From Gammaproteobacteria bacterium (GTDB lineage Bacteria; Pseudomonadota; Gammaproteobacteria; Steroidobacterales; Steroidobacteraceae), in the NCBI GenBank assembly GCA_016874235.1, contig VGUJ01000004.1, positions 92,525 through 156,524 of the forward strand: 64,000 nt of DNA, read 5' to 3'. Position numbers and translations under genes: made by a program. Positions within the stretch are counted from its first letter, which is position 1. Every line of letters starts with the position of its first letter. The notes beneath the pieces were generated by a model that was given only the letters and a program-made list of their open reading frames with translations, did not search any database and was not told where the DNA came from. Shown one piece after another: positions 49,127-58,465 of this stretch.

Positions 49127-49242
49127 CGTTGTCTCTCCTGGGTGCAAACGCCCGATCTCTCGAGCTCCCCATGCGCTTCCTTGCCGTTACGGCGCGCGAT
49201 CCTTCGCGCACCGCTACCTAAAACGACCCGAGCCTTGTGGGC

Positions 49243-49776
49243 TCAGGCCTTTTCAACCTGTGAGAAGTCGAGTTCGACGGGCGTCGAGCGCCCGAGGATC
49301 TGCACCGCCACCTGCAGGCGGTTCTTCTCGTAATTCACATTCTCGACGACACCGTTGAAATCGTTGAACGGCCCGTCTGTCACTCTCACCACTTCGCCCG
49401 GCGCGAAGACCACCTTCGGCCGCGGCTTCTCGACACCCTCTTCGACGCGACGCAGGATCTGATTCGCCTCGCGGTCGGTGATCGGAGCCGGCTTTTCTTT
49501 GGTGCCTCCGATGAAGCCGAGAACCTTGGGAACCTCATGAACGAGGTGCCAGGTGTTCTCATCCATCTCCATCTGCACCAGCACGTAACCCGGATAGAAC
49601 TTACGCTCACTCTTGCGCTTCTGTCCGTCGCGCATCTCGACCACCTCTTCGGTGGGCACGAGGATCTCGCCGAACTTCGACTCAAGACCCGCGCGCTTGA
49701 TGCGCTCCTTCAAACCTTCGGCCACTCGGTGCTCGAAGTTGGAGTAGGCGTGAACGACGTACCAACGCAAGGCCAT
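49243..49776 (-). CDS. nusG: Transcription termination/antitermination factor NusG
   Basis: 177 residues from the ATG at 49774-49776 ([20 protein letters not shown]), with AGGAGG 8 nt upstream. The NGN domain ([20 protein letters not shown]) and the C-terminal KOW domain ([20 protein letters not shown]) are complete. It links RNA polymerase with Rho or S10. 4 nt downstream of secE. Confidence 0.97.
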   Translation of the reverse strand: MALRWYVVHAYSNFEHRVAEGLKERIKRAGLESKFGEILVPTEEVVEMRDGQKRKSERKFYPGYVLVQMEMDENTWHLVHEVPKVLGFIGGTKEKPAPITDREANQILRRVEEGVEKPRPKVVFAPGEVVRVTDGPFNDFNGVVENVNYEKNRLQVAVQILGRSTPVELDFSQVEKA

Positions 49777-49780
49777 CGGT

Positions 49781-50173
49781 TCAGCCTCCTGCATCTGCAC
49801 TGCCGAGGATCGAACGGGTAGCCCAGCTGAGCACCGAATCGACACCCCAGAAGAACAGCGACATGATGATGACGAACACGAAGACCACCACCGTCATCGT
49901 GCCGGTCTCTTGGCGGGTGGGCCAAAAAACCTTGTAGAGCTCGATGCGAGCATCGAGGACGAATTTCCAGAAATCACGACCGTACTGCGACACCGCAAAG
50001 ACCAGAGCGCCGACGACCAGCGAGCCGACGAACACCGACCAGCGGATCCAGTCGTCCTGATCGCCTTTCAGGAAATAGAACGCAGCAAGGCCCGCCACCG
50101 CGATGAGAATCGCAGCGTAGAGCTTTGCTTTGTCGGCGCCGGTGACGCCTTCCTGTCTAACAATGTCGTTCAT
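49781..50173 (-). CDS. secE: Preprotein translocase subunit SecE (three-helix type)
   Basis: 130 residues with three hydrophobic helices (about 18-35, 45-62 and 95-115) and the conserved cytoplasmic amphipathic segment [20 protein letters not shown] leading into TM3. The extra two N-terminal helices are typical of enterobacterial-type gammaproteobacterial SecE; most bacteria have one. It partners SecY encoded at 13628-14974. Confidence 0.96.
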   Translation of the reverse strand: MNDIVRQEGVTGADKAKLYAAILIAVAGLAAFYFLKGDQDDWIRWSVFVGSLVVGALVFAVSQYGRDFWKFVLDARIELYKVFWPTRQETGTMTVVVFVFVIIMSLFFWGVDSVLSWATRSILGSADAGG

Positions 50174-50186
50174 CTTCGACCCTGAG

Positions 50187-50262
50187 TGGCAGGCCAGGAG
50201 GGAATCGAACCCCCAACCTGCGGTTTTGGAGACCGCCGCTCTGCCAATTGAGCTACTGGCCT
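50187..50262 (-). tRNA. trnW: tRNA-Trp (CCA anticodon)
   Basis: 76 nt, acceptor AGGCCAG/CTGGCCT, discriminator G, encoded CCA (TGG at 50187-50189 on the plus strand). Anticodon loop CTCCAAA gives anticodon CCA. It lies between tufB and secE, as in many gammaproteobacteria, and is probably processed from the tufB-secE transcript. Confidence 0.97.
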
Positions 50263-50283
50263 GTGCTTAAGTCGTTAGCGTTC

Positions 50284-51488
50284 CTTATTTCAGGATCTTG
50301 GCGACGACGCCTGCACCGACCGTGCGACCGCCTTCGCGGATCGCAAAGCGCAGACCGTCTTCCATCGCGATCGGGGCGATCAGCTCGACCGTCATCTTGA
50401 TGTTGTCTCCAGGCATCACCATCTCGGTGTTGCCCGGCAACTCGATCGTGCCGGTCACGTCCGTCGTGCGGAAGTAAAACTGCGGGCGATAACCCTTGAA
50501 GAACGGCGTGTGACGGCCGCCTTCTTCCTTCGTCAGCACGTACACCTCACACTCGAACTTCGTGTGCGGCAGGATGCTGCCGGGCTTGGCCAGTACCTGA
50601 CCACGCTCAACGTCCTCACGCTTCGTGCCACGCAGCAGCACGCCCACGTTGTCGCCCGCCTGGCCCTCATCGAGCAGCTTGCGGAACATCTCAACGCCCG
50701 TGCACGTCGTCTTCACCGTGTCCTTCAGACCGATGATCTCGACTTCTTCGTTCACCTTCACGATGCCGCGCTCAATGCGCCCCGTCACCACCGTGCCACG
50801 GCCCGAGATCGAGAACACGTCCTCAACCGGCATCAGGAACGGCTTGTCCACATCGCGCTTCGGTACCGGGATGTACTTGTCCATCTCCTCGACGAGCTTG
50901 ATCACCGCCGGCACGCCGATCGGGCTCGTGTCGCCCTCAAGCGCCTTCAGCGCCGAACCCACGATGATCGGGGTCGCATCGCCAGGGAACTTGTACGTGC
51001 TCAGAAGTTCACGCACTTCCATCTCAACGAGCTCAAGGAGCTCCTTGTCATCGACCATGTCCGCCTTGTTCATGAACACGACGATGTACGGCACACCCAC
51101 CTGACGGGCGAGCAAAATGTGCTCGCGCGTCTGCGGCATCGGGCCATCGGCCGCCGACACCACGAGAATCGCCCCGTCCATCTGCGCCGCACCCGTGATC
51201 ATGTTCTTCACGTAGTCCGCGTGCCCAGGGCAATCGACGTGCGCGTAGTGACGCTCCTTCGACTGGTACTCGACGTGCGCCGTCGAAATCGTGATGCCGC
51301 GCGCCTTCTCTTCAGGGGCCTTGTCGATCTGGTCGTACGCCTTGAACTCACCACCGTGCGTCTCGGCCATCACCTTCGTCAAGGCCGCAGTCAATGTCGT
51401 CTTGCCGTGGTCAACGTGACCAATCGTCCCAACGTTTACGTGCGGCTTACTGCGTTCGAATTTTTCCTTGGACACGTCTGTATCTCCT
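50284..51488. repeat. tuf repeat, copy B (1,205 bp)
   Basis: Direct copy of 24492-25696. Exact limits: a C one base after the TAA and TCTCCT upstream of the GTG; the next base on each side differs. Nothing outside the translated unit and its ribosome binding site is shared. Confidence 0.9.
50285..51475 (-). CDS. tufB: Elongation factor Tu, copy B
   Basis: 396 residues, identical to tufA, with the same GTG start and ribosome binding site. It stands between tRNA-Thr and tRNA-Trp, so its mRNA arises from a tRNA-mRNA co-transcript as in E. coli thrU-tufB. Confidence 0.98.
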   Translation of the reverse strand: MSKEKFERSKPHVNVGTIGHVDHGKTTLTAALTKVMAETHGGEFKAYDQIDKAPEEKARGITISTAHVEYQSKERHYAHVDCPGHADYVKNMITGAAQMDGAILVVSAADGPMPQTREHILLARQVGVPYIVVFMNKADMVDDKELLELVEMEVRELLSTYKFPGDATPIIVGSALKALEGDTSPIGVPAVIKLVEEMDKYIPVPKRDVDKPFLMPVEDVFSISGRGTVVTGRIERGIVKVNEEVEIIGLKDTVKTTCTGVEMFRKLLDEGQAGDNVGVLLRGTKREDVERGQVLAKPGSILPHTKFECEVYVLTKEEGGRHTPFFKGYRPQFYFRTTDVTGTIELPGNTEMVMPGDNIKMTVELIAPIAMEDGLRFAIREGGRTVGAGVVAKILK

Positions 51489-51520
51489 GAAAACCGTTCA
51501 AAAAATCTCTGACACTACTC

Positions 51521-51596
<76 letters not shown>

Positions 51597-51603
51597 CGAA
51601 ACC

Positions 51604-51677
<74 letters not shown>

Positions 51678-51749
51678 TTTATCTCAGAAGCTTAGGTGAG
51701 CCCGCAGGATCCGCCACAACAGCCGACTCTTGCCTCTCTCCCACTCGCT

Positions 51750-51835
51750 TGGTGGAGGGGGTAGGATTCGAACCTACGAAGGCGTGAGCCGGCAGATTTA
51801 CAGTCTGCTCCCGTTGGCCGCTTGGGTACCCCTCC
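51750..51835 (-). tRNA. trnY: tRNA-Tyr (GTA anticodon)
   Basis: 86 nt with a long variable arm (GGCTCACGCC), acceptor GGAGGGG/CCCCTCC, discriminator A, encoded CCA. Anticodon loop CTGTAAA gives GTA. First gene of the tRNA-tufB transcript. Confidence 0.97.
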
Positions 51836-51853
51836 GCGTGAAACTAGCCGCCT

Positions 51854-51882
51854 ATTCTGATTTCACCGCCCGAGGGTGTCAA
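51854..51882 (-). promoter_or_regulatory. Sigma-70 promoter of the tRNA-tufB-secE operon
   Basis: Minus strand: -35 TTGACA (51877-51882), 17-nt spacer, -10 CAGAAT (51854-51859), then a GC-rich discriminator AGGCGGC typical of stringently controlled stable-RNA promoters. Transcription would begin about 12 nt before tRNA-Tyr. It overlaps the region upstream of sbtA. Confidence 0.85.
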
Positions 51883-51901
51883 TGAAGGAGTCGATCTGAG
51901 C

Positions 51902-52846
51902 ATGGGTCTCGACCCTATCGTCCTGTTCTTCGCCCTGGGGCTCGGAGCCGGCATCCTGAAGGCCGACCTCCGCCTACCCCCGGCGATCTACGAGTTCGTC
52001 AGTACTGTGTTGCTGCTCTCGATCGGAATGAAGGGAGGTATCGAGCTTGCCCGTCAGCCCGCGGATGGCCTGGCTCTCGACCTTTTGCTCACCCTGATTC
52101 TCGGTATCTTATTGACTTTTATAGCTTTTTTTATCCTGAGGTATGTGGGCCGACTCGATCGGAGCAACTCCGCCGCCGTCGCCGCCCACTACGGATCGGT
52201 CAGCATCGGTACCTTTGCGGTCGCCGTCGCGTTCCTCGCCGGAGCAGGTATCAGCTACGAGCCGACCCTCCCCCTGCTGCTCGTCCTTTTAGAGATCCCC
52301 GCCATCGTCCTCGGCATCCTACTTGCCCGGGGGGTCAAGGCTGGGACGCCCTGGGGCGAAATCGCCCACGAGGTGCTCCTTGGCCGAAGCGTACTGCTGC
52401 TGCTGGGCGGCCTCGCCATCGGCTGGGCCGCAGGCCCCGAAGGCCTCGAGCCGGTCGCGCCGCTATTCTTTGACCTCTTCAAAGGCATCCTCGCGGTGTT
52501 TCTACTCGAGATGGGCCTCATCGCAGCCGACCACCTGGGCGGCTTCCGTCGCCACGGCCTCTTCATGGGGGCTTTCGCGCTCCTGATCCCACCGCTCTTC
52601 GCCATGATCGGCCTCGGCTTCGCTGCGCTCATGGAGCTTTCGGTGGGCGGTGCCATCCTGCTCGCGACGCTTGCGGCGAGTGCGTCGTACATCGCTGCGC
52701 CCGCCGCCATGCGCTCTGCAGTGCCGGAGGCGAATCCAGCGATTTCTTTGACTGCCGCGCTCGCGATCACTTTTCCCTTCAACATTCTCGTCGGCATCCC
52801 GCTGTATCAGCAGGCAGCCGAGTGGCTACTGAGGACTCCGTCATGA
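51902..52846 (+). CDS. sbtA: Sodium-dependent bicarbonate transporter, SbtA family
   Basis: A 314-residue integral membrane protein with about ten hydrophobic helices in two repeats, the SbtA (DUF897) fold. Recognisable segments are VSTVLLLSIGMKGGIEL, AAHYGSVSIGTFAVAVAFL and the second-half LATLAASASYIAAPAAMRSA. In cyanobacteria SbtA imports HCO3- with Na+ and is inhibited by SbtB. The next gene, overlapping by 4 nt, is a PII-like protein, which strengthens the call. AAGGAG lies 11 nt before the ATG. It is divergent from the tRNA-tufB promoter. Confidence 0.88.
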   Translation: MGLDPIVLFFALGLGAGILKADLRLPPAIYEFVSTVLLLSIGMKGGIELARQPADGLALDLLLTLILGILLTFIAFFILRYVGRLDRSNSAAVAAHYGSVSIGTFAVAVAFLAGAGISYEPTLPLLLVLLEIPAIVLGILLARGVKAGTPWGEIAHEVLLGRSVLLLLGGLAIGWAAGPEGLEPVAPLFFDLFKGILAVFLLEMGLIAADHLGGFRRHGLFMGAFALLIPPLFAMIGLGFAALMELSVGGAILLATLAASASYIAAPAAMRSAVPEANPAISLTAALAITFPFNILVGIPLYQQAAEWLLRTPS

Positions 52847-53157
52847 CTGGCGCTGCCCAAGCCCATCGTAAGTTACTGACCGTGATCACCGAGTCGAATC
52901 TCGAGCGAGATCTCGTACGCGAGATCGAAGCGCTCGGTGTTGCGGGCTATACGATCAGCGATGTTCGCGGGCGTGGCGACAAAGGTCTGCGCGCCTCGCA
53001 CTGGGGACACAGCAGCAACATTCGCGTCGAGATCGTCTGCGATACACCACTTGCCGAACGCGTGCTCGAGCGCCTACGCGAAAAGTATTACGAGAACTAC
53101 GCGATCGTGATGTGGGTCGTCGACGTCGAAGTGTTGAGACCCGACAAGTTTCGCTGA
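52843..53157 (+). CDS. sbtB: PII-like regulator, SbtB type
   Basis: 104 residues from the ATG at 52843 that overlaps the sbtA stop (ATGA). It has the PII fold pattern: beta-strand KLLTVITES, helix LERDLVREIEALG, T-loop region SDVRGRGDKGLRASHWGHSS, then NIRVEIVCD and a second helix. SbtB proteins bind adenine nucleotides and gate SbtA. The cyanobacterial C-terminal CGPxGC redox extension is absent. A longer in-frame reading (from 52822) lies inside sbtA and is less likely. The 3-prime end overlaps the opposite-strand amidohydrolase by 61 nt. Confidence 0.83.
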   Translation: MTGAAQAHRKLLTVITESNLERDLVREIEALGVAGYTISDVRGRGDKGLRASHWGHSSNIRVEIVCDTPLAERVLERLREKYYENYAIVMWVVDVEVLRPDKFR

Positions 53158-54854
53158 GCGCCCGGTCCGCGCACGAATCGGCCTGGACGCGCTCCGGTCG
53201 GCACTCCATCGCGCAGCGCGAGCTGCCCATTGATCACCACATGCTTCATGCCTGCCGCAAACTGATGCGGCCGTGCGTAGGTGGCGAGATCTCGCACTTG
53301 CTCAGGATCGAACACGACGACGTCCGCGTGCGCCCCCGCGCGGAGCACGCCGCGGTCGGTCAACTTGAGGTTGCTCGCGGGCAGGCGCGTCAATCGACGA
53401 ATGGCTTCCGGCAGTCCGAGCAATCCTTCGTCACGCACGTAATGACCCAAAAATCTTGCGAACGCGCCATAGGCACGCGGGTGCGGAGAGTGCTGCAGGA
53501 ACGCACCCCGCGGCGCCAACGCCTCTTCGTCTGAACAGATGCCCACCCAGGGCAGCGTGATCAGACGCCTTAGATTATCTTCCGACATCATGAAATAGGC
53601 GGCGTGCACGCGACTGTCGTCCTCGAGCACAAGATCGACAATCGTCTCGGCGGGCGTACGTCCTCGTTTCTTTGCCACGTCGGCGAGGGTCAGCCCGCAA
53701 TAGTCCTGCAAGGCGGCATGCCTGAACCCGAGCAAGCGCACGTTCTCGGCCGAACCCGCCGCGGCGTACAGGCTTTCCCACTCTGGCTGCATCACCTCGA
53801 TTTCTTTGATGACCTGCTCTCGAATCGTCGGGTCGCGCAACCGCTCCAACCATTGCGCATGACCGCCTTCCTGCACCCACGGCGGCATCGCGGCATCAAA
53901 ACCCGAGGCGCCGGCGAGATACGGGTACACGTTGGCGCCGACATCGAGGCCTTCCGCACGGGCCGCCTCGATGCGATCGATCGCGGCTGCGAGCAGCGGC
54001 CAGTTGTCACAACCTGCCGCCTTGAAGTGCCAAATCTCAGCATGCGCGCGCGTCGCTCTGGCGATATCGATCAACTCATCGACGGCCGGAAGTAAGTGGC
54101 GTGATTCGCTTCTTAGATGCGAGTAATACGCACCGCCATACTCAGCGGCAGCGAGTGCGAGTGCGCGTAGCTCGTCGTGACCTGCGAAGGCGGCGGGTGC
54201 GTAGATCAACGACGAACCCACACCGAGCGCCCCCTCGGTCATCGCGGTACGTACCAGCGACTGCATGCGGACGAGCTCCGCGGAGGTGGGCGCGCGATTG
54301 GCATGCCCGAGTTCGTGAATTCGAACCGTCGTCGCACCGACGAGCGAGGCCACGTTCGGAACCACGCCGCGCTTTTCCAAAAATTCGAGGTACTCACCGA
54401 GCGAGTGCCAATCGATCGGATATCGACTCTCTCCACGTCGCAACCGAAGCTCACGGCGCATGTCGGTGTTGAGTGGCCCCATCGACAAGCCTTCACCAAA
54501 TACCTCGAGCGTCACGCCCTGACGCAGATCACTCTCGGCGGTCGGATCTTCGATGATGGATTCGGTCGCCCAGGACAGGCTGTTGATGAAGCCGGGCGCG
54601 ACGGCGAGACCCGTCGCATCAAGCTCCGTCCGGCCGTGCATCCAACTGAGGTCACCGATGGCAGCGATGCGATCGCCGATGAGACCGACATCGGCTTCGA
54701 ACGGGTCACCGCCCATCCCGTCATAAATGACGCCGCCGCGAATCAACACACTGAAGGCGGGCGGTGGCACAGCCCCTGCGTCACGAACGCGTCGCCAGAG
54801 CGCAGCAAACACCAGTCCCCAGAAGGCTTGGCGGATGCGGCGCAAAGATTTCAT
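53097..54854 (-). CDS. N-acyl-D-amino-acid deacylase-family amidohydrolase lacking the HxH motif
   Basis: 585 residues of the D-aminoacylase/amidohydrolase superfamily. The beta-sandwich entry (LIRGGVIYDGMGGDPFEAD) and the late barrel motifs are present: SHLRSE (His 245), IWHFKAAG (His 275) and GICSDEEAL (Asp 441). But the first barrel strand, normally PGFID-x-H-x-H, reads PGFINSLSW (87-95), and the usual GNCG cysteine is replaced in FGEG (119-122). A short N-terminal hydrophobic stretch (about 11-20) may be a poor signal. It overlaps the pseudouridine synthase by 4 nt. Confidence 0.82.
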   Translation of the reverse strand: MKSLRRIRQAFWGLVFAALWRRVRDAGAVPPPAFSVLIRGGVIYDGMGGDPFEADVGLIGDRIAAIGDLSWMHGRTELDATGLAVAPGFINSLSWATESIIEDPTAESDLRQGVTLEVFGEGLSMGPLNTDMRRELRLRRGESRYPIDWHSLGEYLEFLEKRGVVPNVASLVGATTVRIHELGHANRAPTSAELVRMQSLVRTAMTEGALGVGSSLIYAPAAFAGHDELRALALAAAEYGGAYYSHLRSESRHLLPAVDELIDIARATRAHAEIWHFKAAGCDNWPLLAAAIDRIEAARAEGLDVGANVYPYLAGASGFDAAMPPWVQEGGHAQWLERLRDPTIREQVIKEIEVMQPEWESLYAAAGSAENVRLLGFRHAALQDYCGLTLADVAKKRGRTPAETIVDLVLEDDSRVHAAYFMMSEDNLRRLITLPWVGICSDEEALAPRGAFLQHSPHPRAYGAFARFLGHYVRDEGLLGLPEAIRRLTRLPASNLKLTDRGVLRAGAHADVVVFDPEQVRDLATYARPHQFAAGMKHVVINGQLALRDGVPTGARPGRFVRGPGAQRNLSGLNTSTSTTHITIA

Positions 54855-55606
54855 GCGGTCGCTCGAGAGAGTTCCGCGACGAGATCGGCGGGAAGAAGTC
54901 GCGACTCACCGGGCCGAAGATCGCGCGGCAGGACGACGGGGCCATAGCGAATCCGCATGAGTCGACTCACCTCATGACCCACCGCACTCCACAACCGACG
55001 TACCTCGCGGTTACGGCCTTCGTGGAGTATGACGCGATACCACGCATGGCCGTCCGTGGAAGCTTCGGCCTCGATGCGATCGAAGCGCGCCCAGCCATCG
55101 TCGAGCTCGACGCCGCGACGCAAGGTGTCGAGCGTCTCGCGATCGGGATGTGATCGCACACGCACGAGATACTCGCGCTCGACTTCCGACGAGGGATGCA
55201 TGAGCCGATGTGCGAGCTCACCGTCCGTGGTGAAGAGCAACAGACCCGAGGTGTTGACATCGAGGCGACCGACAACGACCCAGCGGCCCGAAGGCGGTGG
55301 CGGCAAGCGCTCGAAGACCGTCGGACGACCCTGCGGGTCATTGCGCGTGGTCATCTCGCCGACCGGTTTGTGATACCCGAGCACGACGGAACCTGTGGCG
55401 CTCGTCCGAACACCGAGATCGACGGGCTTGCCGTCGATGAGTACACGGTCTGCGGAGCTGACTCGTACACCGAGTTCAGCGACGACTCCGTTGACCGTCA
55501 CGCGTCCGTCACGAATCCACTCTTCGATGCTGCGCCGGGACCCGAGACCGAGCGAGGCCAGGACCTTCTGCAGTCTTTCGGGGGGCTCTTTATAAAGGTC
55601 GCTCAT
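54851..55606 (-). CDS. 23S rRNA/16S rRNA pseudouridine synthase, RluB/RsuA family
   Basis: 251 residues from the ATG at 55604-55606 (MSDLYKEPPERLQKVLASLG). An N-terminal S4 RNA-binding domain (GLGSRRSIEEWIRDGRVTVN) precedes the catalytic domain with GRLDVNTSGLLLFTTDGELA, whose Asp is the nucleophile, and the RsuA/RluB-type RNREVRRLWSAVGHEVSRLMR end. RluB, RluE and RluF cannot be separated by eye; RluB is the best guess. Overlaps the amidohydrolase start by 4 nt. Confidence 0.9.
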   Translation of the reverse strand: MSDLYKEPPERLQKVLASLGLGSRRSIEEWIRDGRVTVNGVVAELGVRVSSADRVLIDGKPVDLGVRTSATGSVVLGYHKPVGEMTTRNDPQGRPTVFERLPPPPSGRWVVVGRLDVNTSGLLLFTTDGELAHRLMHPSSEVEREYLVRVRSHPDRETLDTLRRGVELDDGWARFDRIEAEASTDGHAWYRVILHEGRNREVRRLWSAVGHEVSRLMRIRYGPVVLPRDLRPGESRLLPADLVAELSRATA

Positions 55607-55668
55607 CAGGGATCCATGATAACGGTTCGAGGTTTGCGCATCGTGGGCTGCGTTGGCGAGAATGGGCC

Positions 55669-56640
55669 ATGTACCGTTCAATGCTCTGTCTCTTGACCGT
55701 GGGTGCTGCGCTCGCAAGCCCCCTGTCTCCCGCCGCCGATCGGACCCTGCGTATCGCCGCCTGGAACCTCGAGTGGCTTATCGCCCCAGAGGACTTCCGC
55801 AAGCTCTCCGAAACGTGTGTGCCGCGCGGGGTATCGCCCGGTCCTCGCGAGCGCTCAATTCCCTGCAATGTGGCGCAAGAACTCGAGCGATCTTCCCTCG
55901 ACTTCCAAGCGCTCGAACGCTACGCCAAGCAACTCGATGCCGACATCGTCGCCTTGCAGGAAGTCGATGGCGTCGCGGCCGCCCGCAAGGTCTTTCGCAA
56001 TCACGACTTTTGTTTCTCGCGTCGCGAGGGCGTACAGAACACGGGGTTCGCCATCCGCAAGGGTGTGCCCCATCGCTGCGGCGAAGATTTCATTGATCTC
56101 TCGCTCGACGACCGGGTTCGTCGCGGGGCCGTGCTCATTGTCTATCCGGGTGAGAAGCGTGAGTTACGGCTGCTCTCGATCCATTTGAAGGCCGGGTGCC
56201 CACGCCGCCCCCTCGACGACCCGCGCCGCGATTGCCAAACCCTCGCTGAGCAAGTCCCGGTTCTCGAACGCTGGATCGACGAGCAGGCCGCAGCGGGTCG
56301 CCGCTTCGCGATACTCGGTGACTTCAATCACGACTTGCTCGCCGATATGGGCCCTGCGCGTAATGAGCAAGGACAGCCCCGTAATTTTTGGGCCGAGATC
56401 GATGACGGCGAGCCGGCGGGCGCCGATCTCGTCAATGTCGCCGAGGGTCAACGCTTCATGAACTGTGCACCCGATCAAAATTATCGCAGCTACATCGATC
56501 ACGTCGTTCTCGGCGCCAAACTCGCCGAATGGCGAGTCCCCGACTCGTTCGTAAGGATCACTTACGACGGACGCGATGCGCTCGAACGCAAACTCGCCGA
56601 TCACTGCCCAGTTGGCGTCGACCTGCGCATCCCGCGCTGA
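55669..56640 (+). CDS. Exported endonuclease/exonuclease/phosphatase-family protein
   Basis: 323 residues with a signal peptide (MYRSMLCLLTVGAALASPLS). The EEP fold is seen in LRIAAWNLEWL (Asn), ADIVALQEVDG (metal-binding Glu), LLSIHLKAGC, FAILGDFNHDL (Asp/Asn pair) and SDHCP-like LADHCPVGVDL (general-base His). Four or more cysteines in the mature region could pair in the periplasm. The substrate could be nucleic acid or a phosphoester; not decidable here. Confidence 0.85.
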   Translation: MYRSMLCLLTVGAALASPLSPAADRTLRIAAWNLEWLIAPEDFRKLSETCVPRGVSPGPRERSIPCNVAQELERSSLDFQALERYAKQLDADIVALQEVDGVAAARKVFRNHDFCFSRREGVQNTGFAIRKGVPHRCGEDFIDLSLDDRVRRGAVLIVYPGEKRELRLLSIHLKAGCPRRPLDDPRRDCQTLAEQVPVLERWIDEQAAAGRRFAILGDFNHDLLADMGPARNEQGQPRNFWAEIDDGEPAGADLVNVAEGQRFMNCAPDQNYRSYIDHVVLGAKLAEWRVPDSFVRITYDGRDALERKLADHCPVGVDLRIPR

Positions 56641-56659
56641 ATCCACTCGAGGAATAGCC

Positions 56660-58465
56660 ATGCTCGATCTCGTCATCGAAGGGGCAACGGTCATCGACGG
56701 CACGGGTGCCGCCCCGCGCACGGCGGATGTCGGCATCACCGAGGGCCATATTCGTGAAGTCGGTCGAGTCACCTCCCAAGCTCGAGAGCGCATCGCCGCG
56801 CACGGCGCATGGCTCACCCCGGGGTTCGTCGATTTGCATACGCATTACGACGGACAAGCGAGTTGGGACGAAACCTTCAACCCCAGCATCCATCACGGCG
56901 TGACCACGGTCGTTTTCGGTAACTGCGGGGTCGGCTTCGCACCGCTTGCGCCGGGTGACAAGCAGCGCGCGGTCGACGGCCTAATTTCTTTGATGGAGGG
57001 GGTTGAGGATATTCCGGGCGTCGCACTCGCCGAAGGCGTGAGCTTCGATTGGCAATCGTTCCCCGAGTACATGAACGCCCTCGAGCGCATGCCCCACAGC
57101 CTCGATTTTCTGGTTCAAGTTCCGCACGATCCTCTACGCATGGCCGTGATGGGCGACCGCGCTCTCGCCCAGCAAGTGGCGACCGATTCGGATATCGTCG
57201 ACATGCGTCGCTTGCTTCGTGAAGCCCTCGAAGCGGGTGCTGCAGGTTTCTCCACCGGTCGAACCGACAACCATCGAACGACCGCAGGCCTCGCCACTCC
57301 CGCCTCCGAAGCGGCCGCCGCCGAGCTCGCGGGAATCGGGCAAGCCTTCAAGGGTGTCGATCACGGTGTGGTGCAACTCGTCAGCGACTTCAATCTGCTA
57401 CACGGCCCCGAAGGGTTTGACGCAGAGTTCGATCTCGTCGAACTCCTGGCCAAAGAAAGCGGTAAGTCGCTGTCCATGACCTGGCTGCAACGCGATCCCG
57501 GTGGCGAACAGTGGCGCGCGATCCGTTCGCGTACCGACGCTGCCGTCGCGAGTGGGCTGCCACTCTGGCTGCAGGCGAGCCCGCGAGGCATCGGTGTCAT
57601 CCTCGGGCTCGACACGACCTTCCATCCGCTGATGGGTTTCCCGGCTTACATCGACGTTGCGTCGATGCCGCTCGCCGAGCGCGCCGCGGCGCTGCGTGAC
57701 CCGGCTCGCAAAGCGCGCTTGCTCAAAGAAACCTCAGGTCGACTCGCCGGAGACGGTAGCGCGATACCGCCGCTCGTCGACCTGATGCTCGCGCGCATCG
57801 AGATGATCTCGGGCCGCATGTTCCCGCTCGTGGTCAAAGATTCGCAGGGCCAAAGTCACGTGGACTACGAACCGCCCGTTGCCCGTAGCCTGCTCGCCCG
57901 AGCGCGCCATCGCGGTTGTAGTGCACTCGAAGCGATTTACGACTTTCTCGCTGAGGGCGATGGCAGCAACCTCATCCACTTTCCGATCTTCAATTACAAC
58001 CAGGGGTCTCTAGCGACGGCACGCGAGATGCTCGATCACCCGCGGGTGCTCTATGGCCTGTCAGACGCCGGTGCCCACGTTGGGACGATCTGCGATGCCA
58101 GCAGTTCCACGTTCATGCTCAGTCACTGGGCGCGTGATCGTCATGAAGGACGCCTCGTACCCGAATACGCCATTGAAATGCTCACGCGCCGTAATGCACG
58201 ACATCTCGGCCTGCACGATCGCGGCGAGATCGCACCCGGCATGCGTGCCGACTTCAATCTCATCGACCCCTTGCGTATCGCGCCCGCGATCCCACATCTG
58301 GTGCGCGATCTGCCCGCCGGCGGCAAGCGTTTGCTGCAGACCTCGCACGGATATCTCGGCACTTGGGTCGCCGGTCAGCCGGTGATTCGCGATGGACACA
58401 TCACCCGCGAGAGACCGGGGCAGCTCGTACGACTCGGCCGCCACCCTTCGCGAGCGCTACAGTGA
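56660..58465 (+). CDS. D-aminoacylase-like amidohydrolase (retains HxH and GNCG)
   Basis: 601 residues from the ATG at 56660. It begins MLDLVIEGATVIDGTGAAPR and carries TPGFVDLHTHYDG (His 60 and 62) and FGNCGVGFAP (Cys 89), followed by MEGVEDIPG and the C-terminal LSDAGAHVGTICD. In place of the central THMRDE and ISHLK motifs it reads QLVSDF and SMTWLQ, so the two mid-barrel histidines of classical D-aminoacylase are missing. Such proteins are common in actinobacteria and proteobacteria and are annotated as D-aminoacylases, but the function is unproven. It is coupled to the Rieske gene (4-nt GTGA overlap). Confidence 0.83.
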   Translation: MLDLVIEGATVIDGTGAAPRTADVGITEGHIREVGRVTSQARERIAAHGAWLTPGFVDLHTHYDGQASWDETFNPSIHHGVTTVVFGNCGVGFAPLAPGDKQRAVDGLISLMEGVEDIPGVALAEGVSFDWQSFPEYMNALERMPHSLDFLVQVPHDPLRMAVMGDRALAQQVATDSDIVDMRRLLREALEAGAAGFSTGRTDNHRTTAGLATPASEAAAAELAGIGQAFKGVDHGVVQLVSDFNLLHGPEGFDAEFDLVELLAKESGKSLSMTWLQRDPGGEQWRAIRSRTDAAVASGLPLWLQASPRGIGVILGLDTTFHPLMGFPAYIDVASMPLAERAAALRDPARKARLLKETSGRLAGDGSAIPPLVDLMLARIEMISGRMFPLVVKDSQGQSHVDYEPPVARSLLARARHRGCSALEAIYDFLAEGDGSNLIHFPIFNYNQGSLATAREMLDHPRVLYGLSDAGAHVGTICDASSSTFMLSHWARDRHEGRLVPEYAIEMLTRRNARHLGLHDRGEIAPGMRADFNLIDPLRIAPAIPHLVRDLPAGGKRLLQTSHGYLGTWVAGQPVIRDGHITRERPGQLVRLGRHPSRALQ

